Source: Clostridia bacterium (GTDB lineage Bacteria; Bacillota; Clostridia; Oscillospirales; CAG-272). Taken from it: 43,567 nucleotides of DNA. Positions 1-6,835 of the stretch are shown in pieces. How positions within the stretch are numbered: the stretch's first letter is position 1; each line of letters starts with the position of its first letter. The translations under genes were made by a program, and so were the position numbers. Under the pieces are notes generated by a model. The model was not told the DNA's origin. It worked only from the letters and a program-made list of their open reading frames with translations, and did not search any database. The stretch is from NCBI GenBank assembly GCA_017628755.1, contig JAGBYM010000041.1:1-43567 (forward strand). Reading direction: 5' to 3'.

Positions 1-48
1 ATGTTAGCACTCGCAAAACGGGGTGCAGGGGCGAAGCCCCTGCAAACG

Positions 49-155
49 TAACGATGTCATCCTGAGGAGCGCCCGCAGGCCGCGTGGCGACGAAGGATCT
101 CGTGCCGACCGAGTTGTTCCTCGGGCGGCGCGGTGCCGTTACGAAGTGGTCTGCT
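49..155 (+). repeat. Left arm of long inverted repeat around the GIY-YIG gene
   Basis: This arm pairs with 519-626 in inverted orientation with only scattered differences over about 107 bases. It begins with the motif ATGTCATCCTGAGG and contains CGAAGGATCTCGTGCC. The stop codon and last five residues of the nuclease ORF lie inside it. Confidence 0.85.
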
Positions 156-477
156 CTGCATCCGCCGGTGAACAAGGTTTGCGTACCCAAGCTTCACTCA
201 GATCATCATACTTCGGATTGACGGCACGAATGAGATCGCGCTTCTTTTGCCTATTTATGCCCTTTAGAGATTTTTCTCTTGCTATTGCTTTGTTTATATC
301 GTGAAATTTTTCGTAATATACCAATTTGTTTACGTTGTACCTTGCGGTAAAACCGTATTGGTGTATTTTGTTTTCGTGTTGTTTATCGCGTCGCTCAATA
401 TTATTTGTAACGCCGATATAAAAAACTTTGTTAGTCTTGTTTGTTTCAATGTAAACGTAATATGTTTTGATATCCAT
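139..477 (-). CDS. GIY-YIG nuclease domain protein (112 aa)
   Basis: A small stand-alone GIY-YIG endonuclease-like protein. The N-terminus has YYVYI at residues 6-10 in place of the GIY strand, followed by YIG at 20-22. The conserved arginine lies in NNIERR (25-30) and the metal-binding glutamate in AIAREKSLKG (64-73). The NPKYDDLS tail is typical of the short bacterial GIY-YIG families of about 90-110 residues. An upstream ATG at 591 would add 38 residues encoded by the right repeat arm, so the internal ATG at 477 is preferred although its ribosome binding site is weak. The last five residues are encoded by the left repeat arm. Function in the cell is unknown. The family cuts DNA, and the flanking inverted repeats are the obvious candidate substrate, but this is inference. 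Confidence 0.8.
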   Translation of the reverse strand: MDIKTYYVYIETNKTNKVFYIGVTNNIERRDKQHENKIHQYGFTARYNVNKLVYYEKFHDINKAIAREKSLKGINRQKKRDLIRAVNPKYDDLSEAWVRKPCSPADAEQTTS

Positions 478-518
478 AGTGATTACATTTGGTGGTATAA
501 TTTTGTTTTTTGATTCAC

Positions 519-626
519 AGCAGACTTCTTCGTACCGGCACCGCGCCGCCCGAGGAACAACTCGGTCGGCACGAGATCCTTCGGGCGCCAAGTGGTCTGC
601 GGACGCGCCCTCAGGATGACATCGTT
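519..626 (-). repeat. Right arm of long inverted repeat around the GIY-YIG gene
   Basis: Read on the minus strand this arm reproduces 49-155: ATGTCATCCTGAGG, then CGAAGGATCTCGTGCC, then CCTCGGGCGGCGCGGTGCC. The central 50 or so bases are nearly identical. The arm lies just upstream of the nuclease start. Confidence 0.85.
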
Positions 627-740
627 TGGTTTTTATAGGGGGACACCCCCTATAACCCCCGCATCCTGTCTATTACTCGGTAGTAATTTATAATTCTCGT
701 GTTTGTCTGATGTTATAATTTTTTATTATTTGTTATCGAA

Positions 741-793
741 AATTTTCGCCATGGCGAAAATTCACCTTACCACTAGCAACTAACAACTAATTA
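741..793 (-). repeat. Hairpin plus CTAGTTG-type short repeat
   Basis: A perfect 10-bp stem (741-750 with 753-762, AATTTTCGCC) is followed by the tag CACCTTACC and then CTAGCAACTAACAACTAA. The array runs over the stop codon of the SecB-like gene at 787-789. Read on the minus strand, the same order of short repeat, GGTAAGGTG tag and TTTCGCC hairpin recurs near 4115 and 34100. Confidence 0.7.
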
Positions 794-1203
794 TCGCCGT
801 CCGGTCTCGGCGGTTTGAATTCTACTCGGTAGACGTTCGATTCGTCGATCTCGATGCGGGGGACGACGATGCCCTGAACGCCCGCGATCGAGGTGGTTGC
901 GGTCAGAGTTGCCGAGGCATAGGGGAAGAGGATGCGGAAGGTCTCGAGGTGAGCGTCCTCGCGCGACATTTCGGGCGGCAGGGCGAAGATTCCCGATTGC
1001 TTGACCGTGATCGAAAGCTTGTCGGGCGCGTCCTTGTCCTCTGCGGTGATGATGACTTCTCCGCGCGCGACACCGGGTGCGGCGTGGCGAAGATTGTAGC
1101 TGTATTTGAAGCCGAGCTTGAGCTGACCCGAGCCCTGCATGTTGTTTTTGAACTCAATGTGGTCGGCGCGGGTGGCTTTGAGTTGGATTTTGGATTGAGA
1201 CAT
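787..1203 (-). CDS. secB: SecB-like protein-export chaperone (138 aa)
   Basis: A probable member of the SecB family of cytosolic chaperones, which hold secretory or other client proteins unfolded. The protein is all-beta in pattern, and the segment QSGIFALPPE followed by RILFPYASATLTATTS matches the order QQGGIF...ILFPYA of classical SecB. Length (138 residues) fits the family. The ATG at 1203 is chosen because GGAGG lies seven bases upstream. An in-frame start further upstream (1284) would add 27 residues encoded by a GTGCAGA tandem repeat and is rejected. SecB is rare in Bacillota, where SecB-like proteins may serve other clients, so the export role is inference. The next gene upstream on this strand is an unrelated small membrane protein. 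Confidence 0.65.
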   Translation of the reverse strand: MSQSKIQLKATRADHIEFKNNMQGSGQLKLGFKYSYNLRHAAPGVARGEVIITAEDKDAPDKLSITVKQSGIFALPPEMSREDAHLETFRILFPYASATLTATTSIAGVQGIVVPRIEIDESNVYRVEFKPPRPDGDN

Positions 1204-1218
1204 GGGTACCTCCGGTAA

Positions 1219-1326
1219 GTGCAAAGTGCAGAGTGCAGAGTGCAGAGTTATGGTAGCTTTTTTCGCGTTGCTCAAAAAGCACATTTATAATTGAAAATTT
1301 TTAACTAGCAACTAGTAACTAGCAGC
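1219..1326. repeat. Short tandem repeats around a hairpin
   Basis: GTGCAAAGTGCAGAGTGCAGAG repeats (1219-1247) lead into GGTAGCTTTTTTCGCG and a hairpin GCTTTTT...AAAAAGC (1256-1280). The stretch ends with CTAGCAACTAGTAACTAG (1304-1321) just before a stop codon at 1329. The same hairpin occurs inverted at 7774-7800. No gene is seen. Confidence 0.7.
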
Positions 1327-1328
1327 TT

Positions 1329-1655
1329 TTATACGCAAAGCATAAAGAGCCAGGAAAGCAGGAACTGATTTGCGATATTGAAGTTAAAGGTATGCGCTAC
1401 AAGGATGCTGTAGACGAGCGAGCCGAGAGAGAGGAGCATAACGGCAACGCCGAGAATATGCAGAGTCTTGGGCTTTACGCTGCAAAGTCCGCAGATGCCC
1501 GCAACGAACATCAGCACACCGAGAGCAGATGCGAAGACGCCGACAAGATTGAGGGCGAGAAGGCTTTCAAGTGCCTGAATTACGGAGGAAACTCCGGTGA
1601 GTATGTAGATCAGACTGATTACGGTTCTGATCTGCTTGTATTTGCTTTTTGCCAT
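1329..1655 (-). CDS. Small four-helix membrane protein of unknown function (108 aa)
   Basis: I do not recognise this protein. After a basic N-terminus (MAKSKYKQIR) it has about four hydrophobic segments, roughly residues 10-30, 33-55, 64-82 and 86-107, and it ends almost directly after the last one. The ATG at 1655 follows AAGGAAGG at a plausible distance. An ATG 19 codons upstream (1712) lacks such a site and reaches into the palindromic repeat at 1710-1736. It lies downstream of the glycosyltransferase-CsaB gene on the same strand, with the palindrome between them, and upstream of the SecB-like gene. The topology resembles small DUF-type inner membrane proteins, and no enzymatic motif is visible. 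Confidence 0.7.
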   Translation of the reverse strand: MAKSKYKQIRTVISLIYILTGVSSVIQALESLLALNLVGVFASALGVLMFVAGICGLCSVKPKTLHILGVAVMLLSLGSLVYSILVAHTFNFNIANQFLLSWLFMLCV

Positions 1656-1680
1656 GGTTTTATACCTTCCTTTTAGTTTT

Positions 1681-1736
1681 TTTGAGGTGGCGATAAGCGC
1701 GCGTATCATCAATTGTAAAACGCAGTTTTACAATTG
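1681..1736 (-). repeat. TGTAAAACGCAGTTTTACA palindrome, copy 1
   Basis: A near-perfect palindrome (1710-1736) with core TGTAAAACGCAGTTTTACA is preceded by GATAAGCGCGCGT. It lies four bases beyond the stop codon of the glycosyltransferase-CsaB gene. Outer stem bases read CAAT/ATTG here but GCT/AGC and ACT/AGT in the copies at 24490 and 36071, so pairing is kept while sequence changes. Confidence 0.75.
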
Positions 1737-1739
1737 GGG

Positions 1740-3923
1740 CTACTCGGCGCGGTAGAGGCGTTCGGCGATGATGGCGTCTGCCTTTGTGTTTTTAATCAAT
1801 TCAGCCGTGCGGGCGTTAAGCGTCTGCTTGGCGGGGTTCATATTTGAGTAGAGGCTTCCGACGGCTCCTACGATCGCGCGCATATTGAAGTCATCCGAAT
1901 CGGGATTGATCGGGGCGGGGTGATAGGCGTGTCGCGCAAATGCGCCGACCTTCGGGTCATATGCGATCATGATAGCGGGCGTGCCCGCAACCGATGAAAA
2001 TACGGCGGAGTGGAGACGCATACCGAGCGTGAATTCGCATTTTGAGAGAACGCTTACGATCTGTCCGGGACTCAGTCTGCCAAGAAGGATTCCGCGCTCT
2101 ACCATAAGATTGCGGCAGAGCTTGACGTCCTCTTCGGCAAAGGGAATATAGAGGGGCGTCGCGTTCAGCCTGTCCGCCACAACGCGGATGGCGTCGGTGA
2201 TCGCCTTGTATATTTCATCGGGATGCCGAGCGTCTATGCCTCTTTTCAGCCCCGCAAGCGGGCGGAGCGAGACGGCAAAGAAGCGTTTGCCTTCCTCGGA
2301 AAGCAGAGCCGAAAGCTTTTCGGGGAGCTCTTCGGGTGCGGTAAGGAGCGCGGGATCGGCTGTGACCGCGATTCCGTCGGTTTCGCATTCAAGCTCATTG
2401 AGGAGAGCGAGCGAATCGGGGTCGCGGAGGGTGACGGCGTCGCAGTTTTCAACCGCCGCAACTGCCTCGTATGCGGCTTCGTCGCCAATTATCGGACCGA
2501 CTCCGCCCGCGTAGAGCATCACGCGCGCACCCTGCTTCGATGCGAGGCGCGAGAGGTAATAGTAGTAGGCGAGCGAGCGGTTTGAGGTGCTGTTCTGGAG
2601 CAGAGTCCCGCCGCAGAGCAGAAACAGACGCGTGTTTTTGAGTTCTTTTTTGATTTTCAGTAGGTTATATCTGCCGATCGGGCGGACGCCATCGGGCAGA
2701 GCCTCGGGATTTGAGGACGGAACCGTGGGGATGATGCCCTTGGGAAGCTTGGGAAGAGATGAGAGGACAGCGGAAAGTGTCGCGTCGTCGCCCGCATTTC
2801 CCGCGCCGAAGTAACCGCAGAGCATTACGCCGCCGCGTTCGTATTCGATGAGATCGCGCCAGAAGGCGAGAGTCTTTTCGGCAAAAATGTCTGCCGAGGC
2901 ACGGCGGGTGACGTAGGCACGTCCAAATGCGCCGTAGAGCGAACGCTCGCGCTCACTTGCGCAAAGGAGACGTTCGAGGGCAAGACGGAGAGTTTCAAGA
3001 TCTGTCGGAGAACCGCCGCGGCAGGTGAAATTCGTTTCCTCGGCGCGTCTGAGGTTGGTTTCGTCAAGAACGCCGTCGCATCCCATGTCGGAGCAGAGAA
3101 TGACGGGCACGCTCGCCGCCATCGCTTCGAGCGCGGCACGCGATGAACCGACGAAGATGTCGGCACGCGCGAGGATCGAGGGCATGTCGAGGGCGTTGCC
3201 CGCAACCGTTACGGCACCGGGCGACTGCGAATTTGCGAGTCTTGCCGCTTCGCGGAGCTCGGGAAGCTTGCTTCCACCGCCAACAACGGTGAGGGTCGGA
3301 TCAAGCTCGGGAAAATCACGGCGGATGCGAGGCATCAGCTCGCAAAGAAGAGTGGGTGCGAGAGCGGTGTCGCCGTCAAGACGGCTTGCGGTGACGATTC
3401 GGAGTCGCGGCGAGTCCTGATGGGGCGGAACGTCGGTGTCAACGCCGTTTGTGATGACGTCGATATCGGCGGGATTGAGCTTGTATTTTTCAACTATAAA
3501 GGATTTGACGTCCTCGCTGACCGCTATGTTGCGCCTGCCCCAGAGGGTGAGAGCGCGGCGGGGCGGTGCGGGATCGTAAAAGCCGTGCGCGGTGACGGCA
3601 AAGGGAGGGAAGCCGGCGCGGCGCGAGAGCATTCCGCAGATAAAGGCGGGGATGCGTCCGTGCGCGTGGACAACGTCGAATCTTCCTTCGGTGGCAATCT
3701 TCCATATTTCCTTTGAGGACTTTATGACCGAGGAGAGGTCTTTGCGGTCGAGGGGGAGTGTGACGTGTTCGATCTGCGCGGAGATCAGCGCGGGAAGGTA
3801 TGCGCCGCCCGAGGAGAGGATGCAGACGTGATGCCCGCGTTTTTTAAGCGCGCGCGACAGCGTGAGTATGTGCGTTTCTGCGCCCCCGATGCCCATTCGG
3901 GTCGCAACCATAAGTATTCTCAA
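1740..3923 (-). CDS. csaB: Glycosyltransferase (GT4) fused to CsaB-type polysaccharide pyruvyl transferase (727 aa)
   Basis: A two-domain enzyme probably building a pyruvylated cell-wall polysaccharide, the usual anchor for S-layer-homology proteins. Residues 1 to about 355 are a GT-B glycosyltransferase of the GT4 type: the GIGGAETHIL nucleotide-sugar motif at 12-21, VVHAHGR, NGVDT after the first Rossmann domain, then a UDP/GDP-sugar domain with VVGGGSKLPEL. Residues about 365-727 are a CsaB/WcaK-like pyruvyl transferase with GYFGAGNAGDDA, CGGTLLQNSTS, GGVGP, LRDPDS and GMRLHS. CsaB is usually a separate protein of about 370 residues, so the fusion is notable. No signal peptide is seen, so it should act on the cytoplasmic face. 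The start is a TTG at 3923 behind GGAGG. It stands alone between a terminator upstream and a palindrome at its stop. Confidence 0.88.
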   Translation of the reverse strand: MRILMVATRMGIGGAETHILTLSRALKKRGHHVCILSSGGAYLPALISAQIEHVTLPLDRKDLSSVIKSSKEIWKIATEGRFDVVHAHGRIPAFICGMLSRRAGFPPFAVTAHGFYDPAPPRRALTLWGRRNIAVSEDVKSFIVEKYKLNPADIDVITNGVDTDVPPHQDSPRLRIVTASRLDGDTALAPTLLCELMPRIRRDFPELDPTLTVVGGGSKLPELREAARLANSQSPGAVTVAGNALDMPSILARADIFVGSSRAALEAMAASVPVILCSDMGCDGVLDETNLRRAEETNFTCRGGSPTDLETLRLALERLLCASERERSLYGAFGRAYVTRRASADIFAEKTLAFWRDLIEYERGGVMLCGYFGAGNAGDDATLSAVLSSLPKLPKGIIPTVPSSNPEALPDGVRPIGRYNLLKIKKELKNTRLFLLCGGTLLQNSTSNRSLAYYYYLSRLASKQGARVMLYAGGVGPIIGDEAAYEAVAAVENCDAVTLRDPDSLALLNELECETDGIAVTADPALLTAPEELPEKLSALLSEEGKRFFAVSLRPLAGLKRGIDARHPDEIYKAITDAIRVVADRLNATPLYIPFAEEDVKLCRNLMVERGILLGRLSPGQIVSVLSKCEFTLGMRLHSAVFSSVAGTPAIMIAYDPKVGAFARHAYHPAPINPDSDDFNMRAIVGAVGSLYSNMNPAKQTLNARTAELIKNTKADAIIAERLYRAE

Positions 3924-4006
3924 ATCTCCCCGCCTCCTTCCAAAGACAGCATATAATATATCATTATATATTATAACTTATTTTAAAGGAAAAATCAACA
4001 AAAAAG

Positions 4007-4039
4007 GCGAAAGTTTTCCTTGATTGTGAAAACTTTCGC
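4007..4039 (-). terminator. Intrinsic terminator for the sigma-factor operon
   Basis: A perfect 12-bp stem (4007-4018 with 4028-4039, GCGAAAGTTTTC) is followed on the minus strand by CTTTTTTGTTGATTTT. It lies downstream of the sigma/membrane-partner pair and upstream of the glycosyltransferase-CsaB gene. Confidence 0.65.
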
Positions 4040-4060
4040 GAAAAGTGCGCAAATGATGAT

Positions 4061-4143
4061 CCGCTATGCGGAATGGTTATCTGCTTCGCAGAATGGTTAT
4101 CCGCTGCGCGGAATGAAGGTAAATTTCCGCCGAGGCGGAAATT
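4061..4143. repeat. Array of mini-hairpins with variable stems, copy 1
   Basis: Three 11-base hairpins with four-bp stems and three-base loops (CCGCtatGCGG at 4061, CTGCttcGCAG at 4081, CCGCtgcGCGG at 4101) are joined by AATGGTTAT. They are followed by GAATGAAGGTAA and a 10-bp hairpin AATTTCCGCC/GGCGGAAATT (4122-4143). The stems differ yet all pair perfectly. The homologous array is at 34017-34127. Confidence 0.8.
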
Positions 4144-4550
4144 TTCGATTTTATTGAAAAGGTTGAAGTTTTAGTCAAGTTTTTTCAAAAACTTGCGGAT
4201 TCTCAAGGCAGAGCCTTGAGCCGCACTCCGCAGAGGGCGGAATTTCCCCCCGCGCGCGGCTTTTCTACAGAGATTATATTTTTTCTGCGGGCATATACAG
4301 AAAATTTCGCGCCGACTTCTGTCCGAGGACGATATCCTATAATTTTGCATTTTATAAATAGGGACCCATCCCCCGCCCCCTTCCCTTAAACAGGGAAGGG
4401 GAGTTAAAGTGCGCGGACTTATTTGTTCAGCGGTCTGAATATCGTTTGCTGGTGCCTGCGGCACGCGATATATCGTATTTACCAAATAAAAGTCACCCCG
4501 GATCAGTGCGAACCGTCCGGGGGGGATAGTATTATTCAGTTAAAAGATCA
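4144..4550. other. Intergenic stretch without a gene
   Basis: About 400 bases without a convincing reading frame. It holds a block (4301-4368) repeated with one mismatch at 34177-34244 and a C-rich hairpin (4377-4401). It also holds a segment near 4165-4260 with AAGTTTTT/AAAAACTT and GGCAGAGCC pairings typical of clostridial intergenic repeats. Confidence 0.6.
4301..4401 (+). repeat. 68-base dispersed repeat plus C-rich hairpin, copy 1
   Basis: 4301-4368 matches 34177-34244 at 67 of 68 positions. Directly after it both copies have a 9-bp hairpin in different sequence: CCCCTTCCC/GGGAAGGGG here (4377-4385 with 4393-4401) and CCCCTCCCG/CGGGAGGGG there. Both continue with a TAAAGTGCG motif. Confidence 0.85.
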
Positions 4551-5918
4551 TCAATGTTCCCAAACGGTTATCAGTCCATCGTCAAGGATAATGGCACTAT
4601 CCATGCTCACCTTTTCGCTTGAATATCTGATATCATTCAAACTTTGATCGGGTTTGTTGGCTAAATAATAAGTCGTCGCGTCCTTGTGCTTGTGTCTTTC
4701 CGCAAGCAAATAAGAATATTCACTTGAATAAAAGCTCTTATAATCGGGATGATACCACTTGGTTGATTTAACAAACTTGTTTCCGTCATATTTTACTTCA
4801 GTCAAAACTATCTGCGAAATACCGGCGTATTGTTCGTCATCTGCGCCGACGAATTTTATCGTAACGTGCTCGGAATAATACGCGATCCAAACCGAACATT
4901 CTTTTCCCTGTTCCACGGCGTTTAAAAATTTCGTCCACAACTCAATCTCAACAATATTTTCGCAATCGAAATCTTGAATAACAACCCACCCGCCTTTAAG
5001 CACCTCTGTATAAATCTCATCCGCAGACATATCGGCGAAAAGCTCGATGGTTTTGTCAAAGTCGATATCGATGATCTCGGATTCGTCATTTAACCAAATT
5101 AAATCAAACCACGTCGGGTAATTGTCACTTAAGAATTCATAGTTCTCAGACTCAAAGGTAATAAGCTGTTCAATGAAGGGGATCTCCGGATAATCGGTCA
5201 AGAACCATACAAATTGGACAGGAGGGTCCCAGTTACGTTTCTCTGCATATGTGGGAGATGTCATATCGTGGCATACCAGATATTTAGCAGTATATGAGTT
5301 GATATGATCTTTGTTTTCAGGTTGGCAGATATAACGTGAATCACAGCTATATACTTCGCCGTCGTATGATACACTTTTCAAAAAAATCGATTCTGACTCC
5401 TCGTAGTAGCATGCGATTAAGACCGTAGACTCTGTTCTATTGTCAGTCTTGCTTAAAAACTCTTCCCATGCTTTTTCTTCCGCGACTATTTCACCATCGG
5501 TGTTTACCACCCATCCGCCTTTGAGCACATCCGCATAAATCTCCTTTGCTGACATACCTTCCGGATAAGCATATATAGAACGTTCGTAAAGTGAATCAAT
5601 AACTTTGCTTTCATCCGTTGTTGACGCTTCAAGCTCAGATGTCCCCGCGCCCGCATTGCCTCCGATGGTAACGCCTACTCTCGGCAAAACGTAGTTTATA
5701 ATTGGTATGGCGCAGGAGAGCAGAATGAGGCAGACAGCGGTGGCAAGCATTCGTTTCCAATGCTTGAAGGGGGTTCTCCAGGTCATGACGGGCTCTTCGG
5801 TGAGAGGTGCGGTTTCGTCAAATTTCAGTTTTACGGCGACCTCGCCTACGAGGTCACGGTCGATATATTCGAGAGCTTCAAGGAGTCTCGCGTCCTTAAA
5901 ATATCCCTTCTTTGTCAT
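4551..5918 (-). CDS. Single-pass membrane protein coupled to an ECF sigma factor (455 aa)
   Basis: Probably the regulatory partner of the sigma factor encoded upstream. Residues 1-56 are cytoplasmic and charged, residues 57-79 form one membrane helix, and the remainder is extracytoplasmic. The outer part contains two copies of one module, starting MSAKEIYADVLKGGWVV at 122 and MSADEIYTEVLKGGWVV at 297, each continuing into a W..FL..........V.IA.YY pattern. The start ATG at 5918 forms an ATGA overlap with the stop of the sigma gene and is preceded by AAGGAAGG. That layout and topology are those of anti-sigma factors, but the 56-residue cytoplasmic region lacks a zinc-binding HxxxCxxC motif. The anti-sigma role is therefore inference. 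A terminator candidate lies downstream at 4007-4039. Confidence 0.75.
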   Translation of the reverse strand: MTKKGYFKDARLLEALEYIDRDLVGEVAVKLKFDETAPLTEEPVMTWRTPFKHWKRMLATAVCLILLSCAIPIINYVLPRVGVTIGGNAGAGTSELEASTTDESKVIDSLYERSIYAYPEGMSAKEIYADVLKGGWVVNTDGEIVAEEKAWEEFLSKTDNRTESTVLIACYYEESESIFLKSVSYDGEVYSCDSRYICQPENKDHINSYTAKYLVCHDMTSPTYAEKRNWDPPVQFVWFLTDYPEIPFIEQLITFESENYEFLSDNYPTWFDLIWLNDESEIIDIDFDKTIELFADMSADEIYTEVLKGGWVVIQDFDCENIVEIELWTKFLNAVEQGKECSVWIAYYSEHVTIKFVGADDEQYAGISQIVLTEVKYDGNKFVKSTKWYHPDYKSFYSSEYSYLLAERHKHKDATTYYLANKPDQSLNDIRYSSEKVSMDSAIILDDGLITVWEH

Positions 5919-6478
5919 AGCATAATACCTTCCTTTGTTAAGTATGCGGCGAGTTTCTCGCGCGTGCGCAGGAGAGTCATCTTGACCTTGCTCTCCCCGC
6001 ACTTCATTCGTTTTGCGATTCCATACGGCGTCATTCCGAAATAGTAGCGCATTAAGAATACCTGACGCTCGAAGTCGGGGCATCCTCGCAGATAGCGGCT
6101 GATCAGTTCGCCGGCGCGTTTTGCTTCAAATTGCTCGGCGAGGTCTGTGCCGTCGTCAAGGATCGAGAGAAATTCTTCGTTGACCGTCTGTATTCCCCCG
6201 CCGCGCTTCCAGGCATTGTTTGCGCGCGATTTGTTGACCGCCTGTCTGCGTGCGACCTCCGAGATATATCCGGGTAGATTTTTTGGCTTTTCGGGCGGGA
6301 TCGAGTTCCAGAGAGCGAGTAAGACGTCATTTACGCACTCTTCGCGATCCTCAGGCAGGGCGAGGAAATTTGAGGCTATGTAGCGGCAGAGTCCACCGTA
6401 TTTCTTTTGGGTCTCGTCAAGCGCGGTCTCGTCGCGCGAAAAATAGAGTTCTATAATTTTTTCGTCGTTCAAGTTCAT
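5915..6478 (-). CDS. ECF-type RNA polymerase sigma factor (187 aa)
   Basis: An extracytoplasmic-function sigma factor. Region 2 spans about residues 20-90, with LPEDREECVNDVLLALWNSI recognisable. Region 4 spans about 125-180 and carries the helix-turn-helix MTPYGIAKRMKCGESKVKMTLLRTREKL that reads the -35 element. Length fits the family. The annotated ATG at 6478 lies only two bases from AAAGGAGG, which is tight. A TTG two codons later sits eight bases from it and may be the true start. Stop and downstream start overlap as ATGA, so the membrane partner is translationally coupled. A likely autoregulated promoter lies just upstream. Confidence 0.9.
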   Translation of the reverse strand: MNLNDEKIIELYFSRDETALDETQKKYGGLCRYIASNFLALPEDREECVNDVLLALWNSIPPEKPKNLPGYISEVARRQAVNKSRANNAWKRGGGIQTVNEEFLSILDDGTDLAEQFEAKRAGELISRYLRGCPDFERQVFLMRYYFGMTPYGIAKRMKCGESKVKMTLLRTREKLAAYLTKEGIML

Positions 6479-6505
6479 AGCCTCCTTTCGGGATGTCCCT
6501 TCACT

Positions 6506-6536
6506 TATATAGTAGGAAAAGGATTTTTTCGGTCAC
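6506..6536 (-). promoter_or_regulatory. Candidate promoter of the sigma-factor operon
   Basis: On the minus strand GTGACC (6536-6531) stands 19 bases before TATATA (6511-6506), about 30 bases from the sigma start. The upstream hexamer is unlike a housekeeping -35 and could be recognised by the ECF factor itself. This is inference from position only. Confidence 0.35.
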
Positions 6537-6780
6537 GTGTTTTTGAAAATTTTGGCGAATTGCACAAAAAGGAAGGAGGAGATTTGTGCAAGGCGACAAT
6601 AAGATGAAGGAGCGAAAATCTCCCGCAAGGGGAGATTTTACTCCTTCCAAGCAGTCTGCGGGGCGCAGCCTGCTCGGCGCGCATTTCGGGGCGTTGCCCC
6701 GTACCCCACAAGAGAAACTTTTTGTGAAAAAGTTTCTCTTGACTCTTCAAAAACTTTTCCGCTATTGTTTTTTTAACTAA
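6537..6780. repeat. Cluster of intergenic hairpins
   Basis: No gene is visible between the sigma factor and tpiA. The stretch holds three strong stems: AAAATCTCCC/GGGAGATTTT (6615-6639), CGGGGC/GCCCCG (6687-6701) and a 14-bp stem AAGAGAAACTTTTT with 6727-6740. The last, followed by GACTCTTCAAAAACTTTT, looks like a widespread clostridial intergenic repeat. Confidence 0.6.
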
Positions 6781-6820
6781 AATGAAAATTTCCGAGCTGA
6801 AAAGCTCGGAAATTTTCATT
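6781..6820 (-). terminator. Long hairpin downstream of tpiA
   Basis: A perfect 18-bp stem (6781-6798 with 6803-6820) closes a four-base loop sixteen bases beyond the tpiA stop. A U-tract is not obvious on the minus strand (TTAGTTAAAAAAAC follows), so it may stabilise the 3' end as well as, or instead of, terminating. Confidence 0.55.
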
Positions 6821-6835
6821 CAACTAGAAACTAAA

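Larger units (their letters stand above)
25..654. mobile_element. Candidate repeat-bounded GIY-YIG cassette
   Basis: A single nuclease ORF (139-477, minus) lies between two long inverted arms (49-155 and 519-626). Outside the arms sit a perfect hairpin at 25-43 (GCAGGGGC stem) and another at 634-654 (TATAGGGGG stem). The arms, hairpins and ORF are seen directly. That the unit moves, or moved, is inference: no transposase, target duplication or second copy is visible here. Confidence 0.45.

Noticed and set aside
23..304. 93-residue plus-strand ORF across the left repeat arm
   Set aside because: Arginine-rich translation of the inverted repeat and of the opposite strand of the GIY-YIG gene. 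No family resemblance and no ribosome binding site.
25..654. Classical insertion sequence around the GIY-YIG gene
   Set aside because: No transposase motifs, and no target duplication that I can identify at the edges. Kept only as a candidate repeat-bounded cassette.
4171..4485. 104-residue minus-strand ORF in the intergenic repeats
   Set aside because: Covers the 68-base repeat and C-rich hairpin. Low-complexity translation with no start signal.
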